From Ralstonia pickettii (GTDB taxonomy: Bacteria; Pseudomonadota; Gammaproteobacteria; Burkholderiales; Burkholderiaceae), in the NCBI RefSeq assembly GCF_000607165.1, contig NZ_JFZG01000011.1, positions 62,001 through 126,000 on the forward strand: a stretch of DNA of 64,000 bases. Reading direction: 5' to 3'. A program made the translations under genes and the position numbers. Below the pieces are notes generated by a model. It was not told where the DNA came from. It searched no databases and worked only from the letters and a program-made list of their open reading frames with translations. This document shows, in pieces, positions 7,602-16,529 of this stretch. Every line of letters starts with the position of its first letter. The first letter of the stretch is position 1.

Positions 7602-9842
7602 TTACCGCTTGATGTCGGTCAGATGCTTCATGAGACCTTCGTAGCGGAACTTGTGGATCGGACGGTCCATCGACTGCATTTCCTGCAACTGCACCGCTTG
7701 CGGACGCAGCGATCCGGTCGGCGTCACAGCCTGGGCACGCAGCGTTGCAACAGCCGGCTGCATGTTCTGGATGCCGACGATCTGGTCATACAGCGCCTTG
7801 TCGATGATCTGCGCGTTGTACAGCTGCGTCGCATCGCCGGCGATGTTGGTCGTTGTCGCCTTGTTGGTGATGGTGCCGGCCTGCGCCAGCAGCGCGCTCC
7901 ACAGCGTCGGGCTGTAGTTGGTCACGTAGTAGTCCAGGCCCGTCGGGTTCGCCAGCACGGCCGAGCACGTCGGCAGGGTGACCTGTGCGGTCTGCTGGTC
8001 CAGCACCACCGTTTGCGTCTGCGCCAGCCCATCGCCGTAGGCGATCGTGAGCGGGATGTTCCATTGATAGCCGGAATAGACGTTCTTGTTCGGGAACGCC
8101 TTCTGCGTGATCGTCAGCACGTTCTGGTTGGTGGCCGGGTTGCACTGCGCGTCGATGCTGACCAGCGGCACGCCGGTCTGGCGCACAAAGCTGTCGCCCA
8201 CCTTGCCGACGGGCTTGCCGCTGGCGGCTTCCAGCTCCGCCCACAGGCGCGGCGGCGTGCCATTGCCGAACTTGTACTTGTTCAGGTAGCTCTGCAGCCC
8301 CTTGCGCATGGCATCCTTGCCGACGTAATTCTCGATCATCTGCAAGACATGGCCGCCCTTGTTGTAGGCAAAGCGGTCGAGGAAGTCCATCGAGCCGGCG
8401 TCGCTCAGGTTGTGCTGTACCGGTACGGCGGTCGGCTGCAGGTCCAAGGTGTAGACGCGCTGCTTGACGGCTGCATAGTCGGCCCAGGTGTTGCCCTGGA
8501 ACTCGGGATGCAGCGCGATCTTGGTGACGTTCTCGAACCAGTTGGCGAAAGATTCGTTCAACCAGATGTCGTCCCACCAGTCCAGCGTGACGAGGTCGCC
8601 AAACCATTGGTGCGCCAGTTCATGCGACACCACAACGAACGAGCGCGCCTTGCCCATCGAGTGGACGGTTGTCGGTGCGCCATCGGGCGGCACCAGCACC
8701 TGGTCGGCAAACTCGAAGATGGCGCCCCAGTTCTCCATGCCGCCAAAGCCGGCATTCTTGTTGTCGTAGCTGTCGTTGGCGACGATGGTGTCCATCTTGT
8801 CGAACGGCAGTGGGATCTGGAAGTAGTTGTAATAGTGGTTCAGCGCTTCCTTCGTGAACTGCATGCCGGCCACCGCCGAGTGTGCCTCGCCAGGCGGCAC
8901 CCACCAGCGCAGGCGCATGCTGCTGCCATCGAGCGGGTTGGTGAACTGGTCTTCCAGAATGTCGAACTTGCCGCCGCCGAAGAACAGGAGGTAAGCAGGC
9001 ATCGACGGCGTCTTGGCAAACGACACCTGCTGATAGCCATCCGGTAGTTTGGTCGCGCCGGTCTGCCTGCCGTTGGCCACGGCCTTCCAGTCGCCCGGAA
9101 TTTCGGCCGTCACCTCGAAGGTGTTGCGGAAGGCCGGCTCATCCCAGCTCGGGAACCACTCGCGCGCGAAGTTCGATTCGCCTTGCGTGACGATGGCGTC
9201 AGAGCTCTCGCCCGTTGCGGCCTGCAGGCCCAGCTTGAAGATGCCTTCAGCCTTGGTGAAGTTGATCGTGCCCGTCCATTCCATATGGAGCACGTAGTTG
9301 CCGGGCTTGATGTCTCCGGTCGGGTCGCGCAGATCGTAGAAGGCCCCTTGCGATTGCGGAATCGGCACCAGCACGCGCGATGCGCCGTTGCCCGAGGTGG
9401 GCGTGAGCGTCAGGCGCGAGGCGTCGAGCTTCAGGTCGCGCACGGCCAGCGTGACGGCGCCGGTCTGCTTGGTGACCTTGATCTCTACGTCGGCGCGGCC
9501 CGAGAAGCTGTTCAGGTCTGCGCTGGGGCGGAACCACAGCTTGTAGTTGACGGGCTTGATGTAGTCCGGCAGTTCCACCGGGGGCACCGACGCATCGACT
9601 GCCGGCGCCTGCGCATTGGTGTTGCCGGTATTGGTATTGCCCTGCTGCTGCGAGCCGTTTGCGTCCAGCTTGCCGCCGGCCGGGGTAAGCCCGTCATCTC
9701 CGCCGCCGCCGCACGCGGCCAGAATCAGCGCGGCCGCAGCCTGAGCCACAAGTGCCAGCTTGAACGAACGACGTGTCCGGGCGCTGTAGGCGCGTCCGGT
9801 GCGTGTCGTGGCCGTACGACGGTGGGTTGTCGAATCCCGCAT
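7602..9842 (-). CDS. M1-family zinc aminopeptidase, probable lipoprotein
   Basis: A 746-residue protein. The M1 motifs are FGGMENWG (substrate N-terminus recognition, GxMEN) and HELAHQWFGD with the third zinc ligand Glu 18 residues on in WLNESFANW. These fit cleavage of N-terminal residues from peptides with a catalytic Zn. The N-terminus is Arg-rich, then LVAQAAAALILAACGGGG, a lipobox that suggests export and lipid anchoring, unlike cytoplasmic PepN. The start at 9842 has AGGAGA upstream. An earlier in-frame start at 9887 lacks one. It is transcribed alone. Confidence 0.9.
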   Translation of the reverse strand: MRDSTTHRRTATTRTGRAYSARTRRSFKLALVAQAAAALILAACGGGGDDGLTPAGGKLDANGSQQQGNTNTGNTNAQAPAVDASVPPVELPDYIKPVNYKLWFRPSADLNSFSGRADVEIKVTKQTGAVTLAVRDLKLDASRLTLTPTSGNGASRVLVPIPQSQGAFYDLRDPTGDIKPGNYVLHMEWTGTINFTKAEGIFKLGLQAATGESSDAIVTQGESNFAREWFPSWDEPAFRNTFEVTAEIPGDWKAVANGRQTGATKLPDGYQQVSFAKTPSMPAYLLFFGGGKFDILEDQFTNPLDGSSMRLRWWVPPGEAHSAVAGMQFTKEALNHYYNYFQIPLPFDKMDTIVANDSYDNKNAGFGGMENWGAIFEFADQVLVPPDGAPTTVHSMGKARSFVVVSHELAHQWFGDLVTLDWWDDIWLNESFANWFENVTKIALHPEFQGNTWADYAAVKQRVYTLDLQPTAVPVQHNLSDAGSMDFLDRFAYNKGGHVLQMIENYVGKDAMRKGLQSYLNKYKFGNGTPPRLWAELEAASGKPVGKVGDSFVRQTGVPLVSIDAQCNPATNQNVLTITQKAFPNKNVYSGYQWNIPLTIAYGDGLAQTQTVVLDQQTAQVTLPTCSAVLANPTGLDYYVTNYSPTLWSALLAQAGTITNKATTTNIAGDATQLYNAQIIDKALYDQIVGIQNMQPAVATLRAQAVTPTGSLRPQAVQLQEMQSMDRPIHKFRYEGLMKHLTDIKR

Positions 9843-10408
9843 TGCATTTCTCCTGAGGTGGAAACGAATCGGCGGCCCAGGGCTCAAAAGAAAATGGGGG
9901 GCAGGCCGCAGAATCGGGACAAGGAATTACCCGCTTCTTGCGCGGTGCAAATCACAGCCCGCGCACGGGATGCACGGATTCTGGAGGAAACGGCCTGCGA
10001 ATCGAGACGAAGTTTTTTAAATCACGAGCAAGGGAAGACGCCGGAGAATTTGCAATTTTTGGCATGCGCATACGCAAAGCTGCGGCCACTTTCCGGGGTG
10101 CTTGGTGACATCTGCAAAGCGCGTTGAAAAAATGAAATGCGTTTCTCGCTTCGTGAAAATATCTTAAAAATTGAAGCGGCTATTTTTACAACGCCAGATA
10201 AAGCAAAACTAAATGCGGGGCGGGATTGGAAAATCCCGTCGGGGAACTTTCTCGGTATTCGGCAAGGTATTGCGCTGCAGCAGCTGAGTGACGATCGCCT
10301 GCCTGGGGGTAATCCTTCCGGATGAGGCTGGTGCTGTGCGCGGTGTTACACAAAGCCGTTACGCTTGCAAGGTTTGCGAAGTGTTTTCTGTTTTCCGTAG
10401 AGCAATTC
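9843..10408. other. 566-bp non-coding, locally AT-rich region with a hairpin
   Basis: No credible gene is visible between the divergent aminopeptidase and diguanylate cyclase genes. Parts (about 10000-10210) are clearly richer in A and T than the surroundings, with runs such as TTTTTTAAAT and AAAATATCTTAAAAATT. A perfect 7-bp stem CGGGATT-GGAA-AATCCCG lies at 10221-10238. The region must hold both promoters. It could also host a small RNA or be bound by an H-NS-like silencer, but no named element is recognised. Confidence 0.5.
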
Positions 10409-11881
10409 ATGCAATCCGCGTCCGATAGCGTCAGCAGCCCGGCGGCTGTGGGTGTCAACCTGATCGATTTCTTCGATGTCACCCCCACGTCATTGTGGCT
10501 GGAGGATTACAGCGACCTGCACCGCCTCTTTGCCCAATGGCGTGCCGCCGGCGTGACCGATCTGCAGCGCTTTCTGGAAGAGGACGCATCACGCGTGGCG
10601 GCGTGTTCCGCCTGCATCAAGGTGCTGCGCGTGAACCGGCGCACGTTGTCCATGTACGCCGCGCCGGATGCCGAAACCCTCACCGCGCGCCTGGCCGACG
10701 TACTGCGCGACGACATGCTCGAAGCCCACGTGGGCGAACTCGTTCAGCTCTGGTCTGGCGAGCCGTCGTTCGAGAGCCGCAGCGTCAACTACACGCTCGA
10801 TGGCCGCCGCCTCGATATCCTGCTCAAGGGCGTTGTCCTGCCCGATCACGACCAGCCGTGGGACCGCGTGCTGGTGGCCGTGGACGACATCACCGAACTC
10901 GAAGACGCCCGCCGCCGTGCCGCGGCCAGCCAGCTCTATGCGCGCGGCGTGTTCGAGCACGCGCCGGTGTCGCTGTGGGTGGAGAACTTCAGCACCATCA
11001 AGATGCTGCTGGACGAAGTGCGCATGCAGGGCATCACCGATTTCCGCACCTTTACCGACGTGCATCCCGAGTTTGTCGAGCGCTGCATGCAGGAGATCCA
11101 GGTGCTCGACGTCAACGGCTTCACGCTGGAGATGTTCAAGGCACGCAACCGCAACGACCTGCTTGCCCGTTTGCCGGAAATCTTTCGCGACGACATGCGC
11201 TCGCACTTTCGCGAGCAGTTGATCGACCTGTGGGAAGGCAGGCTCTTCCAGCAGCGCGAGGTGGTCAACTATGGGCTCGATGGCAACACGCTGAACATCC
11301 ACCTGCAGTTCTCTGTCTTCCCCGGGCGCGAGAAGGATTGGGACATGGTGCTGCTGGCGCTGACCGACATCACCGCGCGCAAGAAGGCTGAGTCGTACCT
11401 CGAATATCTCGGCAAGCACGACGTGCTGACCAAGCTGAAGAACCGCTCGTTCTACGTAGACGAGATCAACCGGCTGGAGCGCAAGGGCCCGTTTCCGGTC
11501 ACGGTCATCATGATCGACCTGAACGACTTGAAGCGCGTGAACGACCAGCTCGGCCACGCCGCAGGCGACGCGCTGCTGCGCCGCGCCGGCGAGGTGCTCA
11601 GCAAGGCCATCGACAAGCCCGCACACGCCGCGCGCATTGGCGGCGATGAGTTTGCCGTGCTACTGCCCGGCGCCGACGCCCAGGCCGGTGCTGCGCTCGT
11701 GGAGAGCCTGCGCAAGCTGGTCGAACTCAACAACCAGTTCTATCCGGGCGCGGTGCTCGGCTTTTCCATGGGCTGCGCCACCTGCCACGAAGGCGGGCGT
11801 CTGGAAGAAACGCTGCGCGAAGCCGATGTCGCCATGTACGAAGACAAGCGGATCCAGCACGAAGGCGGACGCCCGGCATAA
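10409..11881 (+). CDS. diguanylate cyclase with two tandem PAS-like domains
   Basis: A 490-residue cytoplasmic protein. Two similar sensor domains come first. One begins TPTSLWLEDYSDLHRLF and the other APVSLWVENFSTIKMLL, each ending in an 'xxDIT' segment, so they look like an internal duplication of one PAS unit. A GGDEF domain follows, with an intact ARIGGDEFAVLLPG near residue 410. The inhibitory I-site RxxD position reads DKPA, so product inhibition through that site is probably absent. No membrane segment is visible. The start at 10409 is preferred for protein fit. An in-frame start at 10322 would add 29 residues. Confidence 0.85.
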   Translation: MQSASDSVSSPAAVGVNLIDFFDVTPTSLWLEDYSDLHRLFAQWRAAGVTDLQRFLEEDASRVAACSACIKVLRVNRRTLSMYAAPDAETLTARLADVLRDDMLEAHVGELVQLWSGEPSFESRSVNYTLDGRRLDILLKGVVLPDHDQPWDRVLVAVDDITELEDARRRAAASQLYARGVFEHAPVSLWVENFSTIKMLLDEVRMQGITDFRTFTDVHPEFVERCMQEIQVLDVNGFTLEMFKARNRNDLLARLPEIFRDDMRSHFREQLIDLWEGRLFQQREVVNYGLDGNTLNIHLQFSVFPGREKDWDMVLLALTDITARKKAESYLEYLGKHDVLTKLKNRSFYVDEINRLERKGPFPVTVIMIDLNDLKRVNDQLGHAAGDALLRRAGEVLSKAIDKPAHAARIGGDEFAVLLPGADAQAGAALVESLRKLVELNNQFYPGAVLGFSMGCATCHEGGRLEETLREADVAMYEDKRIQHEGGRPA

Positions 11882-11978
11882 CCGCGGCGCTCTGCGCGCG
11901 CTGTGCACCGATCCTGGGGCCCGAACGAGCTGGCCCCGGTGCTGATGCACTGACAGACTGCGCTCACACTGCCTTTCT

Positions 11979-12821
11979 TCAGAAGTCAGTCGGTGCAAAA
12001 AACCGTTCGTGCAGTTCTCCCAGCCCCAGCGTGCTGATCACCTCGTTCAGCCGCTCGGTCGGGCGGCGGCGCGGCAGGTCTTTGTACTGCGCGATGATCA
12101 ACTCGTTCTTCATCGAGTGTTCCCACCCGACGAGTTCCGTCACGCTGACCTGATAGCCGTGCGCTTCAAGCTGCAGACAGCGCAGCACGTTGGTGACCTG
12201 GCTGCCGAATTCGCGCGTGTGCAGCGGGTGGCGCCAGATTTCCGTGAGCGCGTTGCCGAGCGACTTGCCCTTGTTCTTGCGCAGCACGCCGGCCACCTCC
12301 GCCTGGCAACACGGCACGAGCACGATGTATTGCGCGTGCTTTTCAAGCGCAAAGCGGATTGCATCGTCCGTGGCGGTATTGCACGCATGCAGTGCGGTCA
12401 CGATGTCGATGGTGGGCGGCAGCCTGTCAGACGTGATCGATTCCGCCACCGACAGGTTCAGGAACGACATCCCCTTGAAGCCCAGCCGCGCGGCAAGCTC
12501 GGTCGACTTGGCGACCAGCTCTTCGCGCGTTTCAATGCCGTAAATGTGCGAGGTGCCATCGCCCGGCTGCTCTTTGCAGAACAGGTCGTACAGGATGAAG
12601 CCGAGGTAAGACTTGCCCGCGCCGTGGTCGACCAGCGTGACGTGCCCCTTGGCTTGCTGCACGTCGGCCATCAGCGGCTCGATGAACTGGAACAGGTGAT
12701 AGACCTGCTTGAGCTTGCGGCGGCTGTCCTGGTTCATCTTGCCGTCGCGCGTCAGGATGTGCAGTTCCTTGAGCAGCTCGATCGACTGGTTGGGGCGGAT
12801 TTCGTGGGTCTTGTTGGACAT
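11979..12821 (-). CDS. class I SAM-dependent methyltransferase-like protein
   Basis: A 280-residue protein starting MSNKTHEIRPNQSIELLKEL. A Rossmann-type SAM site is visible (VTLVDHGAGKSYLGFILYDL, then an acidic strand end in IYGIETREEL), followed by IVTALHACNTATDDAIRFAL and a CC pair in VLVPCCQAEVAG. The LHACNTATD and PCC features occur in a methyltransferase family of unknown substrate that includes eukaryotic METTL25-like proteins. The in-frame region upstream of 12821 runs antisense to the flavoprotein gene and is not coding. The protein substrate or RNA target is unknown. Confidence 0.75.
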   Translation of the reverse strand: MSNKTHEIRPNQSIELLKELHILTRDGKMNQDSRRKLKQVYHLFQFIEPLMADVQQAKGHVTLVDHGAGKSYLGFILYDLFCKEQPGDGTSHIYGIETREELVAKSTELAARLGFKGMSFLNLSVAESITSDRLPPTIDIVTALHACNTATDDAIRFALEKHAQYIVLVPCCQAEVAGVLRKNKGKSLGNALTEIWRHPLHTREFGSQVTNVLRCLQLEAHGYQVSVTELVGWEHSMKNELIIAQYKDLPRRRPTERLNEVISTLGLGELHERFFAPTDF

Positions 12822-13037
12822 CGTCAGGACAGCCTGGGCGACATGCCGCACGGAATGGGATCGGTGCGGCGGCGCGGAGAAAAAGCGGAAAGAGGACGTC
12901 AGTTTACCGAAAAGCGGGGTGGGCGACGGCAAGCGCACCCTAAATGGGCGCCATGCGCGACCTCGTTTGCCCACGCTCAGACAGGATGTGACAATAGCGC
13001 CCCGCTTGTCTGCCCCGCATAAGCCATCCACCCCCGC

Positions 13038-14300
13038 ATGTCTGAAACACCCAACGCCCCCCTCGTTGCCGTCATCGGCGCCGGCCCCGCCGGGCTGATG
13101 GCCGCTGAAGTCCTGTCGCGCAACGGTGTGCGCGTGGAGGTGTTCGATGCCATGCCTTCGGCCGGACGCAAATTCCTGCTGGCGGGCATTGGCGGGATGA
13201 ACATCACGCATTCCGAGCCGATCGACGCGTTTCTCGGCCGCTATCGCACGCGGCGCGATGCGCTGGCGCCGCTTATTGACCGCTTCAGCCCGGATGCCCT
13301 GCGCGCCTGGATTCACGGGTTGGGCATCGACACGTTCGTCGGCAGTTCGGGCCGTGTGTTTCCGACCGAGATGAAGGCTGCGCCCTTGCTGCGCGCATGG
13401 CTGCACCGGCTGCGCGAGGCCGGCGTTCAGTTGCATATGCGGCATCGCTGGGTGGGGTGGGCAGAGCCATCGGACCACGCGCAGGTGCTGCGCTTTGAAA
13501 CCACCGATGTTGAACGCCTTGTGCAAGCCGATGCCGTGGTGCTTGCCATGGGCGGCAGCAGTTGGCCGCGCCTGGGCTCTGACGGCGCCTGGGTGCCTTT
13601 GTTGCAGGCGCGCAGCGTGCAGGTGCAGCCATTGCGGCCAGCCAACTGCGGGTTCGATGCCGATTGGAGCGCGTATTTCCAGGAGCGCTTTGCGGGGCAG
13701 CCGGTCAAGTCGGTCGCCATCGGCTTGCCGTCGGGCGATGGCGGCGCGCTGCAATTCCGCCAGGGCGAGTTCGTCGTCACGCAGACGGGCATTGAAGGCA
13801 GCCTCGTCTATGCGCTGTCAGCACCCATCCGCGATGTGCTGTCCGCAGAGGGCGGCGCGACGATCTGGCTTGACCTTGCGCCAGGCTGGAGCGCGCAACG
13901 TGTGAGCGATGAACTGATGCGCCCGCGCGGCGCGCGTTCGATGTCGAGCCATCTGCAAAGCAAGCTGAACATCACGGGCGTGAAGCTCGGGTTGCTGCGT
14001 GAGTGCCTGAGCAAGGAAGCATTTGCCGATCTTGCCCAGTTGGCCAAAGCCATCAAGGCGCTGCCGTTGCGGCTCACACGCACCCGGCCCATTGACGAGG
14101 CGATCAGCACTGCAGGCGGTGTCGCGTTTGAAGCGTTGGATGCGAAGCTGATGATCGAGCGTCTGCCGGGCGTGTTCTGCGCCGGCGAGATGCTCGATTG
14201 GGAAGCGCCGACGGGCGGCTATCTGCTGACGGCGTGTTTTGCGAGCGGCGCTGCCGCGGGGCAGGGCGCGCTCGACTATCTGGCGACGATGGCGCGCTGA
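13038..14300 (+). CDS. NAD(P)/FAD-dependent oxidoreductase of the HI0933/YhiN family
   Basis: A 420-residue flavoprotein. The N-terminal dinucleotide fold VAVIGAGPAGLMAAEVLSRN is followed by SAGRKFLLAGIGGMNITHSE, a hallmark of the HI0933-like family. The C-terminal FAD segment ends FCAGEMLDWEAPTGGYLL. The pattern matches the subgroup annotated as TIGR03862 flavoproteins. The reaction is not known for the family. It is divergent from the methyltransferase at 11979-12821 and convergent with the one at 14310. Confidence 0.88.
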   Translation: MSETPNAPLVAVIGAGPAGLMAAEVLSRNGVRVEVFDAMPSAGRKFLLAGIGGMNITHSEPIDAFLGRYRTRRDALAPLIDRFSPDALRAWIHGLGIDTFVGSSGRVFPTEMKAAPLLRAWLHRLREAGVQLHMRHRWVGWAEPSDHAQVLRFETTDVERLVQADAVVLAMGGSSWPRLGSDGAWVPLLQARSVQVQPLRPANCGFDADWSAYFQERFAGQPVKSVAIGLPSGDGGALQFRQGEFVVTQTGIEGSLVYALSAPIRDVLSAEGGATIWLDLAPGWSAQRVSDELMRPRGARSMSSHLQSKLNITGVKLGLLRECLSKEAFADLAQLAKAIKALPLRLTRTRPIDEAISTAGGVAFEALDAKLMIERLPGVFCAGEMLDWEAPTGGYLLTACFASGAAAGQGALDYLATMAR

Positions 14301-14309
14301 ATGACTGGC

Positions 14310-15464
14310 CTATTGGCGTGCCTTCAGGCGCCACAACGACGTCACCTCGGCAACGCGGGCGCGATAGAGTGGGTCGTTTTCATCGGTCGCCTTCGGGTGC
14401 TTCGGCTTGATGTCTTCACGGCCCACGACCTGAAGGCCGGCTGCGTCGATCATCGCCAGTAGCGCATCGCGCGTGCGCAGGCCCAGGTGCTCGGCAAAGT
14501 CCGACAGGATCAACCAACCTTCGCCGTTGGGCTCCAGGTGTGCGGCCAGCCCATTCAGGAAGCTGCGCAGCATGCGGCTGTCAGGGTCGTAAACGGCGCG
14601 CTCGATGGGCGAGCTGGGCCGTGCCGGCAGCCACGGTGGGTTGCACACGATCAGTGGCGCACGCCCTTCGGGAAACAGATCGGCTTCAACAATGTCGACG
14701 TGGGTTTGCAGCCCGAGGCGCGCCACGTTCTCACGGGCGCAGGCCAGGGCACGTGGGTCCTGATCCGTGCCGATGACGCGCTTCACGCCGCGTTTGGCCA
14801 GCACCGCCGCGAGCACGCCCGTGCCCGTGCCAATGTCGAACGCCAGCGCTTTTGAAGGCAACGGCGCCTTCGCCACCAGATCGATGTATTCGCCACGCAC
14901 CGGCGAGAACACGCCGTAGTGCGGGTGAATGCGCTCACCTCCGAGCGCGGGAATCTCGACACCTTTCTTGCGCCACTCATGCGCGCCGATCAGGCCCAGC
15001 AGCTCACGCAGCGAGACGACGGAGGCGGCGCTGCTCGTGCCGTAGGCCTCCGTGCAGGCTTCGCGCATGTCAGGCGCGCGGCGCAGCGGGATGCCGTAGT
15101 CCGCATCCAGAGGGATCAGCAGCATGCCGAGCGTGCGTGCGCGCTGCGATTGCGCCTGCCGGTGCAGGTTGAACGCATCGATGGCAGAGGTGGCTTCCTT
15201 GCGCGCCTTGCCGGGTTTGCGATCAGTGCGGCGGGACATGGCCTGCAGCAGTTGGCGCGCGTTCTGGAAATCGCCCTGCCAGAGCAGTGCGGTGCCTTCG
15301 CAGGCGAGGCGGTAAGCCGCATCGGCGGTGGTGCGATCGTCCGCAACGACCACGCGCTTGGGCGGCGGATTGCCGGCTTCGGAGCGCCAGAGGACAGTAT
15401 GGACGGCGTCGCTGCTGGCTTCAGGGCGGTCGTCGGTCCAGGTGAGGGTGGGGTGATCGGTCAC
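14310..15464 (-). CDS. class I methyltransferase with NPPW motif
   Basis: About 384 residues if the GTG at 15464 (VTDHPTLTWTDDRPE) is the start. The catalytic half has AFDIGTGTGVLAAVLAKRG for SAM binding, then VIGTDQDPRALA and IVCNPPWLPARP. The NPPW tetrad is used by N6-adenine and N5-glutamine methyltransferases (HemK/RsmC-like), so the target is probably a base or a glutamine. The N-terminal 180 residues resemble no domain I can name. An ATG at 15794 is in frame but would add 110 low-quality residues and cross the neighbour's promoter. Confidence 0.75.
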   Translation of the reverse strand: MTDHPTLTWTDDRPEASSDAVHTVLWRSEAGNPPPKRVVVADDRTTADAAYRLACEGTALLWQGDFQNARQLLQAMSRRTDRKPGKARKEATSAIDAFNLHRQAQSQRARTLGMLLIPLDADYGIPLRRAPDMREACTEAYGTSSAASVVSLRELLGLIGAHEWRKKGVEIPALGGERIHPHYGVFSPVRGEYIDLVAKAPLPSKALAFDIGTGTGVLAAVLAKRGVKRVIGTDQDPRALACARENVARLGLQTHVDIVEADLFPEGRAPLIVCNPPWLPARPSSPIERAVYDPDSRMLRSFLNGLAAHLEPNGEGWLILSDFAEHLGLRTRDALLAMIDAAGLQVVGREDIKPKHPKATDENDPLYRARVAEVTSLWRLKARQ

Positions 15465-15776
15465 GGGGGAAATGGCAGGAAAGCCAGGAGGGTGCGGTAG
15501 TGGGCGACACAATACCGCTGTCGGCCTGATCGCACAAATGCGGAGGGGCGACCCGGACGCCCTCCGCGGCAGCGCTGGAGTGACTCGGTTTCGGCGAAGC
15601 CCCCATGTCATTAAAGGCCCAATGCCCCGCTCTGCGCTGGAGGATGCGGCGCTATATCGCCGGCGAGCCGATTGATCGCCCTCATTCTTCTTCGGAAGTG
15701 ACGCTTTTGCCACCCAAAGACGACTGTCCGACGGGGCAGGCAGTGTAAACTCCAGCCTTTTTTCGGCACTCGTAGC
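15465..15776. other. 312-bp intergenic region, divergent promoters expected
   Basis: This lies between the minus-strand methyltransferase and the plus-strand DUF3348 cluster. No gene is credible. A run of pyrimidines and T (CCTTTTTT) sits about 20 bp before the DUF3348 start. The promoter of the stator-like cluster must lie here or further upstream. No operator or named regulatory element is recognised. Confidence 0.4.
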
Positions 15777-16511
15777 ATGGCGCACGCCCAGCAACGCAGG
15801 GCGCTCAGCGGCCCTGCGCTGATCCGCATTCTTGCTCGCCTGACGGACGTCGACGTTTCCGCATCCGCGCAGCCCCTCTCAGACCGGTTGAGCCAATGGC
15901 TCAGTTGGACGGATGCCATCACGCTTTCGTCGGCACTGAGCGCGGCACCGCCCGCCATTGCGTCCAGCACGCGGCCCGTCGGCCCGGACGCCGAGACCAT
16001 CGGTAGCCGTGTCCGCGCAGCGCTGACGAAGTCCATCGCGTCCAGTTGCGCGCCCGATGCCAGGACGGGCCCACGCGCGCCGATCCAGAGCCCCTCGGCG
16101 CCGCTGGTGGTCGACTATGCCGATTTTCGGCAGCGCTACGTGCTGATGCAGCAGACGATGGAGCTGGAGATCAGTGACCTGCGTGGCCGCCTGCGGCGCT
16201 TGCTGGCAGCCAGGACGCCCGACCTCGCGCGCCTCGCGGTATTGGACGCCAGCATGGAGCAGGCGCTCGCGGGCCGCGAACGTTCGTTGCTGGGGACCAT
16301 TCCGTCGATGCTGGGGCCGTACTTCGAGCGCTTGCGCACGGCCGAGCAGCAGCGGCAGGCCGAGTTGCCTGCAGAGGGCCAAGCCACCCAATCCACATCC
16401 CGCGCCTGGCTGGATGCGTTCCGCAAGGATATGCAGAGCGTGCTCCTGGCCGAGCTTGATGTTCGTTTTCAACCGGTCGACGGGTTGCTTGCAGCCCTTC
16501 GCCCCCGCTAA
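15777..16511 (+). CDS. DUF3348 family protein, first gene of stator-like cluster
   Basis: A 244-residue soluble protein. The N-terminal block RALSGPALIRILARLTDVDV is followed by a low-complexity linker. A helical C-terminal half (DFRQRYVLMQQTMELEISDLRGRLRRLL ... WLDAFRKDMQSVLLAEL) matches my memory of DUF3348, a family found next to DUF802 genes in Burkholderiales. Function is unknown. It is followed after 18 bp by the MotA-like DUF802 gene, so it is probably a cytoplasmic partner or assembly factor of that membrane complex. Confidence 0.78.
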   Translation: MAHAQQRRALSGPALIRILARLTDVDVSASAQPLSDRLSQWLSWTDAITLSSALSAAPPAIASSTRPVGPDAETIGSRVRAALTKSIASSCAPDARTGPRAPIQSPSAPLVVDYADFRQRYVLMQQTMELEISDLRGRLRRLLAARTPDLARLAVLDASMEQALAGRERSLLGTIPSMLGPYFERLRTAEQQRQAELPAEGQATQSTSRAWLDAFRKDMQSVLLAELDVRFQPVDGLLAALRPR

Positions 16512-16529
16512 GCGGGACAGACACCATTC

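Noticed and set aside
13038-13754. N-terminal extension of the methyltransferase at 11979 into an overlapping antisense frame
   Set aside because: The frame runs antisense to a well-supported flavoprotein gene, and the methyltransferase similarity begins at Met 12821.
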